A DNA stretch of 64,000 bases from Stenotrophomonas sp046736075 (GCF_046736075.1 NZ_CP177163.1:558001-622000); one strand, 5' to 3'; positions 18,444 through 27,998 are shown, numbered from the stretch's first letter. The notes: generated by a model not told the origin, from the sequence alone. Numbers and translations: made by a program.

Positions 18444-19886
18444 ATGGCCGCCCGCAAGACCAAGACCCCCGTCATCGAAATCCAGGCCCGCCCCGGCCTC
18501 CCGCTGGGCATGCCCGCCGCCACCTTCCTGCGCGACTACTGGCAGAAGCGCCCCCTGCTGATCCGCGGCGCCTTCCCCGACTTCCAGACCCCCGTGCAGC
18601 CGGAAGATCTGGCCGGCCTGGCCTGCGAAGAAGGCGCCCTGGCCCGCCTGATCAGCCATGACCGCGCCACCGACGGCTGGACCGTGCGCACTGGCCCGTT
18701 CCAGGAAGAAGAATTCCCCGGCATGCCCGACCATGACTGGACGCTGCTGGTGCAGGACGTCGACAAGTGGGACCCGGATGTGCGCGCCCTGGTCGGCCAC
18801 TTCGACTTCCTGCCGCGGTGGCGCATGGACGATGTGATGATCAGCTTCGCCGCCACCGGTGGTTCGGTCGGCGCCCACGTCGACCAGTACGACGTGTTCC
18901 TGCTGCAGGGCTACGGCCACCGCCGCTGGCAGATCGACGCCAGCGAATCCATCAAGGGCAAGCGCCCGCCGCTGGATTTCCGCGACGACGTCGAACTGAA
19001 GCTGCTGCGCCGTTTCAAGCCGACCCACGACTGGGTGCTGGCCCCGGGCGACATGCTGTACCTGCCGCCGAACGTCCCGCACAACGGCGTCGCCGAAGAC
19101 CCCTGCCTGACCTTCTCCTTCGGCATGCGCGCGCCGGCCTCGGCCGAACTGATCAGCGACTACCTCGACACCCTGATCATGGACGCCGATGAGTCCATCC
19201 GTTACCAGGACCCGGACCTGAAGGTGCCCGAGGACCCGAACGAAATCGACGTGGTCGCCATGAACCGCGTGGTTGCCGCCCTCAACGCCATCCGCATGAA
19301 CGACCCGGACAAGCTCGGCGATTGGTTCGGCCGCTTCATCACCACCTACCGCGCTGCCGGCGAAGTGATGGCACACGGCGAGCCGGTGCCGCCCGAAGAG
19401 GTCGCTGCCGCCCTCGGCGCCGGCCTGGCACTGCAGCGCCATCCGTGGTCGCGCATGGCCTGGCGGCGCGCCAAGCGCGGTGCCAGCCTGTACTGCAGCG
19501 GCCTGGAGTTCGCGCTGCCGGTGAAGGATGCCCAGCTGCTGGCCGCCACCGAACTGCTCGGCGCTCCGCTGTACCAGAAGCTCTCGGCCAAGGGCCGCGA
19601 TGCCGTCCACGCCCTGCTGGCCGGCGGCCATTACCAGCTGCTGGACCCGAACGCCTTCGATGACGAGGACGAGGACGCATACGACGACGAGGACCAGGGC
19701 GACGCCGTTGGCGGGTACGCCATCCTCGACGCCAGCGACACCGTCGAGGTGGTCGAGGATGAGGATGTCCGCGCCGACGTGCACGAAGTCACCATCCACG
19801 ACGATGGCATCGAAGTGATCGTCGATTTCGACGACAGCGACGACCAGGACGACGCCGGGCAACCGGACGGCCCCCCGCGCCGCTGA
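18444..19886 (+). CDS. roxA: 50S ribosomal protein L16 arginine 3-hydroxylase (JmjC/cupin oxygenase) with acidic tail
   Basis: 480 aa. Iron and 2-oxoglutarate-dependent oxygenase of the YcfD/RoxA type. The metal triad is His145-x-Asp147 (GAHVDQYD) and His213 (NVPHNG). The region before it has the FLRDYWQKRPLLIRGAFP opening of the family, and the region after about 260 is the helical dimerisation/winged-helix part. The E. coli enzyme is about 373 aa; here residues ~405-480 form an extra tail very rich in Asp and Glu. It hydroxylates an Arg of ribosomal protein L16 in the family. The next gene starts 2 bp after the stop. Confidence 0.87.
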   Translation: MAARKTKTPVIEIQARPGLPLGMPAATFLRDYWQKRPLLIRGAFPDFQTPVQPEDLAGLACEEGALARLISHDRATDGWTVRTGPFQEEEFPGMPDHDWTLLVQDVDKWDPDVRALVGHFDFLPRWRMDDVMISFAATGGSVGAHVDQYDVFLLQGYGHRRWQIDASESIKGKRPPLDFRDDVELKLLRRFKPTHDWVLAPGDMLYLPPNVPHNGVAEDPCLTFSFGMRAPASAELISDYLDTLIMDADESIRYQDPDLKVPEDPNEIDVVAMNRVVAALNAIRMNDPDKLGDWFGRFITTYRAAGEVMAHGEPVPPEEVAAALGAGLALQRHPWSRMAWRRAKRGASLYCSGLEFALPVKDAQLLAATELLGAPLYQKLSAKGRDAVHALLAGGHYQLLDPNAFDDEDEDAYDDEDQGDAVGGYAILDASDTVEVVEDEDVRADVHEVTIHDDGIEVIVDFDDSDDQDDAGQPDGPPRR

Positions 19887-19888
19887 AC

Positions 19889-20797
19889 ATGGCCGGCCCT
19901 GCCTTCCAGGTCGAGGAAGTCGTCTATCCGGTGCAGCACGCCGCGCTGCACCGGGTGCGCCAGCAGGTATTCGTCGAGGAACAGGGCGTTCCCGCCGCGC
20001 TCGAGATCGATGCGCTGGACCCGCTCAGCGTGCACGTACTGGCCCGCGACAGCGAGGGCCAGCCGATCGGCGCCGGCCGCCTGACCCCGGACGGCCGGAT
20101 CGGGCGCATGGCCGTACTGGCCGGTTGGCGTGGCCGCGGCGTCGGCGAGGCGGTGCTGCTGGCGCTGGTCGAGGCGGCCCGGGCACGCGGCTGGCGCGAG
20201 ATCGCCCTGCACGCCCAGCTGCCGGCCCGCGCCTTCTACGCCCGGCAGGGCTTCCTGCCGGAGGGGGACCTGTTCGAAGAGGCCGGCATCGCCCATCAGC
20301 ACATGCGCCGGGTACTGGACGGCGCGGTCAACATCACCACGCTCGACGAGGCGGTGGCCATCACCACCGCGCTGGTCCACCGCGCGCGGCGGCAACTGTG
20401 GATCCACAGCCGCCAGCTCGACCCCGACCTGCTCGATGCCGCGCCGGTGATGGCCGCGCTGCGCCGCTTTGCCACCGCCCGCCACGACAAGCAGGCCTGG
20501 CTGATCGTGCACGACGCCGGCGCCATCGCCGCGGCCGGATCGCCCCTGCTGGGGCTGCTGCAGCGGCTGCCCAGCGTGTTCCGGGTCCGCCAGGTGGTCG
20601 ACCCCGTGGACCGCGCCGTGGCCTCGGCCTGTCTGGTCAATGACAGCGGGGACTACTACTTTCGTCTTGCCGGACACCGCTTCGACGGCGAAGCCGGACT
20701 CGCCCAGCCTGCACGTTCGCGGCCGTTGCAGGATGGTTTGCAGCGCGTATGGGAACGTTCGCGCGAATGCACGGAATTGCGGGCACTCGGGCTGTAG
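19889..20797 (+). CDS. GNAT N-acetyltransferase fused to a conserved C-terminal domain
   Basis: 302 aa. Residues 1-~145 are an ElaA-like GNAT domain (VRQQVFVEEQGVPAALEID, acetyl-CoA loop GWRGRGVGEAVL, ARAFYARQGFLPEG). Residues ~150-300 form a second domain (TTALVHRARRQLWIHSRQLDPDLL..., WLIVHDAGAIAAAGSPLLGLLQRLPS, NDSGDYYFRLAGHRFDG) that resembles a degenerate phospholipase D-like fold; I recall it only as a DUF attached to such GNATs. It is coupled to roxA (2-bp gap), so the pair may act together in ribosome modification, which is speculative. Confidence 0.8.
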   Translation: MAGPAFQVEEVVYPVQHAALHRVRQQVFVEEQGVPAALEIDALDPLSVHVLARDSEGQPIGAGRLTPDGRIGRMAVLAGWRGRGVGEAVLLALVEAARARGWREIALHAQLPARAFYARQGFLPEGDLFEEAGIAHQHMRRVLDGAVNITTLDEAVAITTALVHRARRQLWIHSRQLDPDLLDAAPVMAALRRFATARHDKQAWLIVHDAGAIAAAGSPLLGLLQRLPSVFRVRQVVDPVDRAVASACLVNDSGDYYFRLAGHRFDGEAGLAQPARSRPLQDGLQRVWERSRECTELRALGL

Positions 20798-20983
20798 CTC
20801 ACGCCGCGTGCCCGAACCTGTCTGGGAATGACACCGCGAGGCCGCCACCGGGCCCGTTGGTGCCCCTTCCTGTCCCGATGGGGGTACAATTTGGGGAGTT
20901 AGATACCGCCCGCGCAGGGCTATTCACTTTTCCTGCCGGTTCTCATCGAAGCCTTACCCCACAAGCGAATCCGACCCTCCATC

Positions 20984-23815
20984 GTGGACAATCTACTGAA
21001 GCAGTTTGCGCAATCTTCGCAGCTCGCCGGCGGCAACGCCTCCTATATCGAGGATCTGTACGAGCAGTACCTCGTTTCTCCGGACAGTGTCGATCCCAAA
21101 TGGAAGACCTACTTCGACGGCTTCAAGGGCCGCGAAGCCGGTGACATTCCGCACTCGGCCGTCATCGCCCACATCACCGAAGCCGCCAAAAACGCTGGCA
21201 ACAGCGCCACGGCCACCGGTGCCGGCGACGAACGCGAGCGCAATGTCGGCCGTCTGATCACCGCCTACCGTTCGCGTGGCCACCTCGGTGCCCGCCTGGA
21301 CCCGCTGGGCCTGACCCCGCCGACCAACCCGCCGGACCTGGGGCTGCCGTTCCACAGCCTGTCCGACAGCGACCTGGGCAGCGAGTTCAGCACCGGCGGC
21401 ATCGCCGGCCAGCCGCGCATGAAACTGCGCGACCTGCTGGAGCGCCTGCAGAAGACCTACACCGGCTCGATCGGTGCGGAATTCATGCACATCTCCGAAG
21501 TCGAGCAGCGCCAGTGGCTGTATCAGCGCCTGGAAACCGCCGGTGGCAACTACAACCTGGATGCGGACACGCAGCGCCGCACCCTGGAGCGCCTGACGGC
21601 CGCTGAAGGCCTGGAACGCTACCTGCACACCAAGTACGTCGGCCAGAAGCGCTTCTCGCTGGAAGGCGGCGATGCGCTGATCCCGATGATGGATACCATC
21701 ATCCGTGACGCCGGCAAGGATGGCGTCAAGGACGTGGTGATCGGCATGGCCCACCGCGGCCGCCTGAACGTCCTGGTCAACACGCTGGGCAAGAGCCCGC
21801 GCAAGCTGTTCGACGAATTCGAAGGCAAGTTCGAGCACGACGAGCACGCCTCGGCGGGTGACGTGAAGTACCACATGGGCTTCTCGGCCGACGTGTCCAC
21901 CCCGGGCGGCGCGGTCCACCTGGCGCTGGCGTTCAACCCGTCGCACCTGGAAATCGCCGACCCCGTCGTTGCCGGCAGCGTACGCTCGCGCCAGGAACGT
22001 CGTGGCGATACCGCCCGCAAGCAGGTGATGCCGATCCTGATCCACGGCGACGCGGCCTTCTCCGGCCAGGGCGTGGTCATGGAACTGTTCCAGATGTCCC
22101 AGGCCCGCGGCTTCGCCGTTGGTGGCACGGTGCACATCGTGGTCAACAACCAGGTCGGTTTCACCACCTCCAACCCGCTGGATACGCGCTCCACGCGCTA
22201 TGCCACCGACGTGGCCAAGATGATTGCCGCCCCGGTGCTGCACGTGAACGGCGATGATCCCGAAGCGGTGGTGTTCGCCGCCCAGCTGGCCTTCGAGTTC
22301 CGCCAGAAGTTCGCCAAGGACGTGGTCATCGATCTGATGTGCTACCGCCGTTGGGGCCACAACGAGGCCGACGAACCGGCGATCACCCAGCCGCTGATGT
22401 ACCAGGTGATCCGCAAGCACCAGACCACCCGCGAGCTGTATGCCGCCAAGCTGGAAGCCGCAGGCGTGATTCCGGCGGACGGTGGCAAGGCGCTGGTCGA
22501 TGCGTACCGCAACAAGCTCGACGCCGGTGAAGTCACCACCGAGCTGGCGCCGGTCGAGAAGACCCCGGCCACCAGCCGCATGTACGTGGACTGGCCGAAG
22601 CTGCTGGCCGGCAAGCTGTCCGATCCGGTCTCCACTGCCGTGGGCATCGACAAGGTCAAGCAGCTGGCACAGCTGATCAACACCGTGCCGGAAGGCGTGG
22701 AGCTGCACTCGCGCGTGGCCAAGGTCTATGACGACCGCCGCAAAATGGCCGCCGGCGAGATCCCGGGCGACTGGGGCTTTGCCGAGAACCTGGCCTACGC
22801 CACCGTGCTGGACGAAGGCAACAGCCTGCGCCTGGTCGGCCAGGACGTGGGTCGCGGCACCTTCACGCACCGCCACGCGATCCTGCACGACCAGAAGACC
22901 GACAACTACTACCTGCCGCTGCGCCAGCTGGTCGAGTCGCCGGAACAGGCCACCATCATCGATTCGCTGCTCAGCGAAGAAGCAGTGATGGCCTATGAGT
23001 ACGGCTTCTCCACCACCGATCCGAACACCCTGTGCATCTGGGAAGGCCAGTTCGGCGACTTCGCCAACGGCGCCCAGGTCGTGATCGATCAGTTCATCGC
23101 TGCCGGCGAAGCCAAGTGGGGCCGCATCAGTGGCCTGACCCTGCTGCTGCCGCACGGTTACGAAGGCCAGGGCCCGGAGCACAGCTCCGCCCGCCTGGAG
23201 CGTTTCCTGCAGCTGTGCGCGCTGGAAAACATGCTGGTGTGCGTGCCGTCGACCCCGGCGCAGGCGTACCACATGCTGCGCCGCCAGATGCGCATGACCA
23301 CCCGCAAGCCGCTGGTGGTGATGTCGCCCAAGTCGCTGCTGCGCCACAAGCTGGCCGTGTCGACCCTGGACGAGCTGGCCAACGGCGAGTTCCAGCACCT
23401 GATCGGCGACGCCAACGCGAACGCCAAGCAGGTCAAGCGCGTGGTGCTGTGTTCGGGCAAGGTCTACTACGACCTGCTGGAAGACCAGACCAAGCGCGGC
23501 CAGGACGATGTGGCCATCATCCGCGTCGAACAGCTGTATCCGTTCCCGCGCGTGGCCCTGGCGGCGGAACTGAAGAAGTACGGCAAGGCGGCCGATGTGG
23601 TGTGGTGTCAGGAAGAACCGCAGAACCAGGGTGCCTGGTACCAGATCCGTCACCACCTGCAGGCATGCCTGGCCGATGGCCAGAGCATCCACTACGCAGG
23701 TCGCGCCCGTTCGGCATCGCCGGCCGCTGGACACATGGCTGACCACGTCATCGAGCAGCAGAAGCTGATCGCCGACGCGCTGGTCAACCCGTTCAACGAC
23801 TCGGTCGCTGAATAA
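20984..23815 (+). CDS. sucA: 2-oxoglutarate dehydrogenase E1 component
   Basis: 943 aa. Begins with the OGDH N-terminal segment (FAQSSQLAGGNASYIEDLYEQYL), then the thiamine-diphosphate region (GMAHRGRLNVL, HGDAAFSGQGVVME, NNQVGFTT) and the C-terminal transketolase-like domain (EGQFGDFANGAQVVIDQFI). It decarboxylates 2-oxoglutarate and passes the succinyl group to SucB. The start is a GTG at 20984 with no clear Shine-Dalgarno; no in-frame ATG further down would keep the conserved N-terminus. TACAAT at 20885-20890 is a candidate -10, giving a leader of about 90 nt. Confidence 0.96.
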   Translation: MDNLLKQFAQSSQLAGGNASYIEDLYEQYLVSPDSVDPKWKTYFDGFKGREAGDIPHSAVIAHITEAAKNAGNSATATGAGDERERNVGRLITAYRSRGHLGARLDPLGLTPPTNPPDLGLPFHSLSDSDLGSEFSTGGIAGQPRMKLRDLLERLQKTYTGSIGAEFMHISEVEQRQWLYQRLETAGGNYNLDADTQRRTLERLTAAEGLERYLHTKYVGQKRFSLEGGDALIPMMDTIIRDAGKDGVKDVVIGMAHRGRLNVLVNTLGKSPRKLFDEFEGKFEHDEHASAGDVKYHMGFSADVSTPGGAVHLALAFNPSHLEIADPVVAGSVRSRQERRGDTARKQVMPILIHGDAAFSGQGVVMELFQMSQARGFAVGGTVHIVVNNQVGFTTSNPLDTRSTRYATDVAKMIAAPVLHVNGDDPEAVVFAAQLAFEFRQKFAKDVVIDLMCYRRWGHNEADEPAITQPLMYQVIRKHQTTRELYAAKLEAAGVIPADGGKALVDAYRNKLDAGEVTTELAPVEKTPATSRMYVDWPKLLAGKLSDPVSTAVGIDKVKQLAQLINTVPEGVELHSRVAKVYDDRRKMAAGEIPGDWGFAENLAYATVLDEGNSLRLVGQDVGRGTFTHRHAILHDQKTDNYYLPLRQLVESPEQATIIDSLLSEEAVMAYEYGFSTTDPNTLCIWEGQFGDFANGAQVVIDQFIAAGEAKWGRISGLTLLLPHGYEGQGPEHSSARLERFLQLCALENMLVCVPSTPAQAYHMLRRQMRMTTRKPLVVMSPKSLLRHKLAVSTLDELANGEFQHLIGDANANAKQVKRVVLCSGKVYYDLLEDQTKRGQDDVAIIRVEQLYPFPRVALAAELKKYGKAADVVWCQEEPQNQGAWYQIRHHLQACLADGQSIHYAGRARSASPAAGHMADHVIEQQKLIADALVNPFNDSVAE

Positions 23816-23858
23816 CCTCCTCCCTCATTCTAGAAAAGACAAACCAGGAAGCTCCCGC

Positions 23859-25061
23859 ATGGCCACCGAAGTCAAAGCCCCGGTACTGCCCGAATCCGTC
23901 GCCGACGGCACCATCGCCACCTGGCACAAGAAGGTCGGCGATGCCGTCAAGCGCGATGAAAACCTGCTTGATCTGGAAACCGACAAGGTCGTTCTGGAAG
24001 TGCCGTCGCCGGTCGATGGCGTGCTGAAGGAAATCAAGTTCGAGGTGGGCGCCACCGTGACCTCCAGCCAGGTCGTGGCCATCATCGAAGAAGGCGCCGT
24101 GGCAGCTGCCCCGGCCCCGGCCGCGGAAGAAAAGAAGGCCGAGGCCGCTCCGGCTGCTGCCGCTGCTCCGGCCGCTGCGGCGGCTCCCGCACCGGCTGCC
24201 AAGACCGCCGCCGATGCCCTGCCCCCGGGCGCGCGCTTCACCGCCATCACCGAAGGCGTGAATCCGGCCGACGTGGACGGCACCGGCCGTCGCGGTGCGG
24301 TGACCAAGGAAGACATCGTCAACTTCGCCCGCAACGGCGGCGCCGGCAAGGCCGGTGGCGCACGTCCGGAAGAACGCGTGCCGATGACCCGCATCCGCAA
24401 GCGCATCGCCGAGCGCCTGATGCAGTCCAAGAACAGCACGGCCATGCTGACCACCTTCAACGAGGTCGACCTGTCCAAGGTCTCGGCCGCGCGCAAGGAA
24501 CTGCAGGACGAGTTCGTCAAGGCCCACGGCATCAAGCTGGGCTTCATGAGCTTCTTCGTGAAGGCCGCCGCCAACGCGCTGCAGCGCTTCCCGCTGGTCA
24601 ATGCCTCGATCGACGGCGACGACATCATCTATCACGGCTACTCGGACATCTCGATCGCCGTGTCGACCGAGAAGGGTCTGGTGACCCCGGTGCTGCGCAA
24701 CGTCGAACGCATGTCCTTCGCCGACATCGAAAAGACCATCGCCGACTACGCCAAGAAGGCCCGTGACGGCAAGCTGAGCCTGGAAGAACTGCAGGGCGGC
24801 ACCTTCACCGTGACCAACGGCGGCACCTTCGGTTCGCTGCTGTCCACGCCGATCATCAACCCGCCGCAGAGCGCCATCCTGGGCATGCACGCCATCAAGG
24901 AGCGTCCGATCGCCCAGAACGGCCAGGTCGTGATCGCGCCGATGATGTACCTGGCGCTGTCCTACGACCACCGCATCATCGACGGCAAGGACTCGGTGCA
25001 GTTCCTGGTGGACATCAAGAACCAGCTGGAAAACCCGGGCCGCATGCTGTTCGGCCTGTAA
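23859..25061 (+). CDS. sucB: Dihydrolipoamide succinyltransferase (OGDH E2)
   Basis: 400 aa. N-terminal lipoyl domain with the attachment Lys43 in ETDKVVLEV, an Ala/Pro-rich flexible linker (about residues 85-125), the peripheral subunit-binding domain (ITEGVNPADVDGTGRRGAVTKEDI) and the C-terminal acyltransferase core with His371 and Asp375 in DHRIIDGKD. Forms the 24-mer core of the complex and makes succinyl-CoA. It follows sucA after 43 bp and is followed by lpd. Confidence 0.96.
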   Translation: MATEVKAPVLPESVADGTIATWHKKVGDAVKRDENLLDLETDKVVLEVPSPVDGVLKEIKFEVGATVTSSQVVAIIEEGAVAAAPAPAAEEKKAEAAPAAAAAPAAAAAPAPAAKTAADALPPGARFTAITEGVNPADVDGTGRRGAVTKEDIVNFARNGGAGKAGGARPEERVPMTRIRKRIAERLMQSKNSTAMLTTFNEVDLSKVSAARKELQDEFVKAHGIKLGFMSFFVKAAANALQRFPLVNASIDGDDIIYHGYSDISIAVSTEKGLVTPVLRNVERMSFADIEKTIADYAKKARDGKLSLEELQGGTFTVTNGGTFGSLLSTPIINPPQSAILGMHAIKERPIAQNGQVVIAPMMYLALSYDHRIIDGKDSVQFLVDIKNQLENPGRMLFGL

Positions 25062-25071
25062 GACCTCCCGC

Positions 25072-25095
25072 CCCTCCGCGCCTGCGCGGAGGGGT
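25072..25095 (+). promoter_or_regulatory. Intercistronic hairpin between sucB and lpd
   Basis: Perfect 10-bp stem CCCCTCCGCG / CGCGGAGGGG with a 4-nt loop, 10 bp after the sucB stop and 28 bp before lpd. There is no U-tract. It may protect the 3' end of sucAB mRNA or partly terminate, separating lpd output from sucAB. Confidence 0.6.
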
Positions 25096-25122
25096 TCTGG
25101 TAAAGCAACAAGGACTATCTCA

Positions 25123-26559
25123 ATGGCTGAACAATTCGACGTCGTCGTCATCGGTGCCGGCCCGGCCGGCTACCACGCCGCCATCCGCGCCGCGCAGCTG
25201 GGTCTGAAGACCGCCTGCATCGACGCTGCGCTGGGCAAGGACGGCAAGCCCGCCCTTGGCGGCACCTGCCTGCGCGTGGGCTGCATTCCGTCCAAGGCGC
25301 TGCTGGATTCCTCGCGCCAGTTCTGGAACATGGGCCACATCTTTGGCGACCACGGCATCAGCTTCAAGGACGCCAAGATGGACGTCGAGGCGATGGTTGG
25401 CCGCAAGGACAAGATCGTCAAGCAGTTCACCGGCGGCATCGGCATGCTGTTCAAGGCCAACAAGGTCACCCCGTACTACGGTTTCGGTGAGCTGCAGCCG
25501 GGCAACATCGTCAAGGTCAAGCAGCACGACGGTTCGGAAGTCGAGCTGAAGGGCACCAACGTCATCATCGCCGCCGGTTCGGACTCGATCGAACTGCCGT
25601 TCGCCAAGTTCGACGGCGACACCATCGTCGACAACGTCGGCGGCCTGGACTTCACCGAAGTGCCGGCCCGCCTGGCGGTCATCGGTGCCGGCGTGATCGG
25701 CCTGGAACTGGGCAGTGTGTGGAAGCGCCTGGGCGCCGAAGTGACCATCCTGGAAGCGCTGCCGGACTTCCTGGCTGCCGCCGACGCCGAAGTGGCCAAG
25801 GTGGCCGCCAAGGAATTCAAGAAGCAGGGTCTGGACATCCGCCTGGGTGCCAAGGTCTCCAAGGCCGAAGTGACCGGCAAGGGCAAGAAGAAGGAAGTCG
25901 CCCTGACCTACACCGATGGTGAAGGCGAAAAGAGCCTGGTCGTGGACAAGCTGCTGGTGGCCGTTGGCCGTCGCGCCGCCACCAAGGGCCTGCTGGCCGA
26001 AGGCACCGGCGTCAAGATCAACGCCCGTGGCCAGATCGAAGTGGACGACCATTGCCACACCGGCGTTGATGGCGTGTGGGCGGTCGGCGACTGCGTGCGC
26101 GGCCCGATGCTGGCGCACAAGGGCTTCGAGGAAGGCATCGCGGTGGCCGAGCTGATCGCGGGCCTGCCGGGCCACGTCAACTTCGACACCATTCCGTGGG
26201 TCATCTACACCGAGCCGGAGCTGGCCTGGGTCGGCAAGACCGAGCAGCAGCTCAAGGACGAAGGCATTCCGTACAAGGCCGGCAGCTTCCCGTTCGCCGC
26301 CAACGGCCGTGCCGTCGCCATGATCGAGCCGGCTGGCTTCGTGAAGGTGCTGGCGCACGCGGAAACCGACCGCATCCTGGGCATGCACCTGGTTGGCGCG
26401 AACGTGTCCGAGCTGGTCCACGAAGGCGTGCTGACGATGGAGTTCAGCGGTTCGGCCGACGACCTGGCGCGCATCTGCCACGCCCACCCGTCGCTGTCCG
26501 AAGTGGTGCACGACGCCGCGATGGCCGTCGGCAAGCGTTCGATCCACAAGGCGAACTGA
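25123..26559 (+). CDS. lpdA: Dihydrolipoyl dehydrogenase (E3)
   Basis: 478 aa. FAD-binding motif VIGAGPAGYHAA at the N-terminus, the redox disulfide Cys49/Cys54 in GGTCLRVGCIPSK, the NAD+ motif VIGAGVIGLELG near residue 190, and the C-terminal His-Glu pair in HAHPSLSE. Reoxidises the lipoyl groups of SucB and may also serve other 2-oxoacid complexes. Ends in a strong terminator 42 bp downstream. Confidence 0.96.
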   Translation: MAEQFDVVVIGAGPAGYHAAIRAAQLGLKTACIDAALGKDGKPALGGTCLRVGCIPSKALLDSSRQFWNMGHIFGDHGISFKDAKMDVEAMVGRKDKIVKQFTGGIGMLFKANKVTPYYGFGELQPGNIVKVKQHDGSEVELKGTNVIIAAGSDSIELPFAKFDGDTIVDNVGGLDFTEVPARLAVIGAGVIGLELGSVWKRLGAEVTILEALPDFLAAADAEVAKVAAKEFKKQGLDIRLGAKVSKAEVTGKGKKKEVALTYTDGEGEKSLVVDKLLVAVGRRAATKGLLAEGTGVKINARGQIEVDDHCHTGVDGVWAVGDCVRGPMLAHKGFEEGIAVAELIAGLPGHVNFDTIPWVIYTEPELAWVGKTEQQLKDEGIPYKAGSFPFAANGRAVAMIEPAGFVKVLAHAETDRILGMHLVGANVSELVHEGVLTMEFSGSADDLARICHAHPSLSEVVHDAAMAVGKRSIHKAN

Positions 26560-26600
26560 GGGCGCTGCCGGTCAGTGGCCGGCACACCCCCGGTGCAACG

Positions 26601-26627
26601 AAAAACCCCGCCAAGGCGGGGTTTTTT
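26601..26627 (+). terminator. Rho-independent terminator of the sucAB-lpd operon
   Basis: Stem AACCCCGCC / GGCGGGGTT with a 2-nt AA loop, A-run before and T-run after, hence able to work in both directions. Confidence 0.9.
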
Positions 26628-26658
26628 GTGGGCGCTGTTGGCCCCCGTCTCCGCGGGG

Positions 26659-26681
26659 AGCCGGCCAGCGGCCGGCACTAC
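26659..26681 (-). repeat. SMAG palindrome
   Basis: Minus-strand GTAG head at the right end, stem AGCCGGCC / GGCCGGC around AGC. It lies between the lpd terminator and the stop of the convergent DUF1963 gene. Confidence 0.82.
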
Positions 26682-26699
26682 CTCACGGCCCGCGCGTGC

Positions 26700-27578
26700 T
26701 CAGCAGGACTGCAGGCGCATCCAGGTGCGTGACAGGTCCCGCGCGGCCAGATCATCTCGGCGGATCCACCAGTACAGCATTCCGGAATCGCCCCACATCG
26801 CATGATCATCGGAATCGAGCTGCAGCAGCAGGCTCCATTCCCCACTGCCCGCTTCCAGCGCCGCACGGCGCGGGTCCTGGTAGCCGGTCTGGTTGCCGCA
26901 GTACAGCCCGTGACTGACCAGCTGCGCTTCCAGTTGCATGTCGCCCTGCACGTTGTGCGAGTACCCGCCCAGCGCATGCCGCTCGCCCGCGCGGGGCGCG
27001 CCATGATCGGCGACCGTGTCCACCAGGTCGTAATAGTCGTCGGCCACCTCATCATCGTCCCAGTCGATGCCGTCGGCCTGGAACGCCTCGACCATGCGTT
27101 CGCCCTCGGCCGAGAACGGATGTGGCAGGCCCCAGCCCTGATGAAACGCCAGCGCCGCCGGTGGCAGTGCCGCCTCGGGATCGGGCGCAGGCAGGCGCTG
27201 CAGTTCGCCCGCCTCCAGCAGCACGACGCAATGGCCGTCTCCATGAGCAGGGTCGTAGCCCCAGGGTTGTTCCTGGGCATCGTAGAAGAACGACAGCAGC
27301 CCCTGCGTGGGCAGGTCCAGGCCCGACTGCAGGCCCTGCAGGTCGGCAAGATTGATCTGCAGCAGGAAATCCAGCGGTCGGCCGTTGCGTGTGGGCCACT
27401 GGAAGCCCGCAGGCACGTCGGGTCCACCGCCGATGCGCGATGCACCGATCGGCGCGTCCGCATCGGCCGTGCGGCTGCAGCCGACACGTGGACGCAGCCA
27501 GGGCTGCAGGGCGGCGGCGTGCTGCCCCAGCGCGTGCTGCTCGCACAGCGGGATGAACGTCTGACCCGACAATGTCAT
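26700..27578 (-). CDS. DUF1963 (YwqG-like) protein
   Basis: 292 aa, cytoplasmic, no signal peptide. Family-typical stretches are RIGGGPDVPAGFQWP, PLDFLLQINLADL, GLLSFFYDAQEQPWGYDP and a C-terminal LLLQLDSDDHAMWGDSGMLYWWI. Function unknown. Monocistronic by appearance: convergent with lpd and 77 bp from the next gene on the same strand. Start ATG at 27578. Confidence 0.82.
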   Translation of the reverse strand: MTLSGQTFIPLCEQHALGQHAAALQPWLRPRVGCSRTADADAPIGASRIGGGPDVPAGFQWPTRNGRPLDFLLQINLADLQGLQSGLDLPTQGLLSFFYDAQEQPWGYDPAHGDGHCVVLLEAGELQRLPAPDPEAALPPAALAFHQGWGLPHPFSAEGERMVEAFQADGIDWDDDEVADDYYDLVDTVADHGAPRAGERHALGGYSHNVQGDMQLEAQLVSHGLYCGNQTGYQDPRRAALEAGSGEWSLLLQLDSDDHAMWGDSGMLYWWIRRDDLAARDLSRTWMRLQSC

Positions 27579-27655
27579 TCCACATCCCTGTTGGACAAAA
27601 CAGCGGGCAGTCTAAAGGGGGCCGCTGCGCCGGGGCAACGCGGGCCCTACCCGGC

Positions 27656-27868
27656 TCATGCGGCCACCGGGCCGCCGCCCAGCAGGCGCGCCGGCAGCAT
27701 GAACAGCGCACGCAGGAACGCGAAGAGGGCCGAGAAGGTGATACCTACCAGACGGAACGGCAGGCTCAACAGCCACACGAACGGCCAGGCCACCAGGGCC
27801 AGGACCGCCAGCGGCCAGCACAGCACGAACAACAGGCACCACACCCCCAGCGCGAACAGCGTCTTCAT
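27656..27868 (-). CDS. Small membrane protein, unknown
   Basis: 70 aa from the ATG at 27868, which has a strong AGGAG 8 nt upstream. Almost the whole protein is hydrophobic and aromatic (LFALGVWCLLFVLCWPLAVLALVAWPFVWLLSLPFRLVG), giving one long or two short membrane spans, with a short Gly/Pro tail. I do not recognise a family. The good ribosome-binding site and membrane composition support it as a real gene. Confidence 0.7.
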   Translation of the reverse strand: MKTLFALGVWCLLFVLCWPLAVLALVAWPFVWLLSLPFRLVGITFSALFAFLRALFMLPARLLGGGPVAA

Positions 27869-27998
27869 CGTCGGTCTCCTTCGACTCCGGGCGTCGTTGC
27901 CCACCGGCCCACGTTGCCCGGCGCCGGGAAGCGCGGCAAGCGCGCTGCGACGAACCACCCCGCAGCGCGGATGAACCCGCCGCTGCGGCGATGAAACC

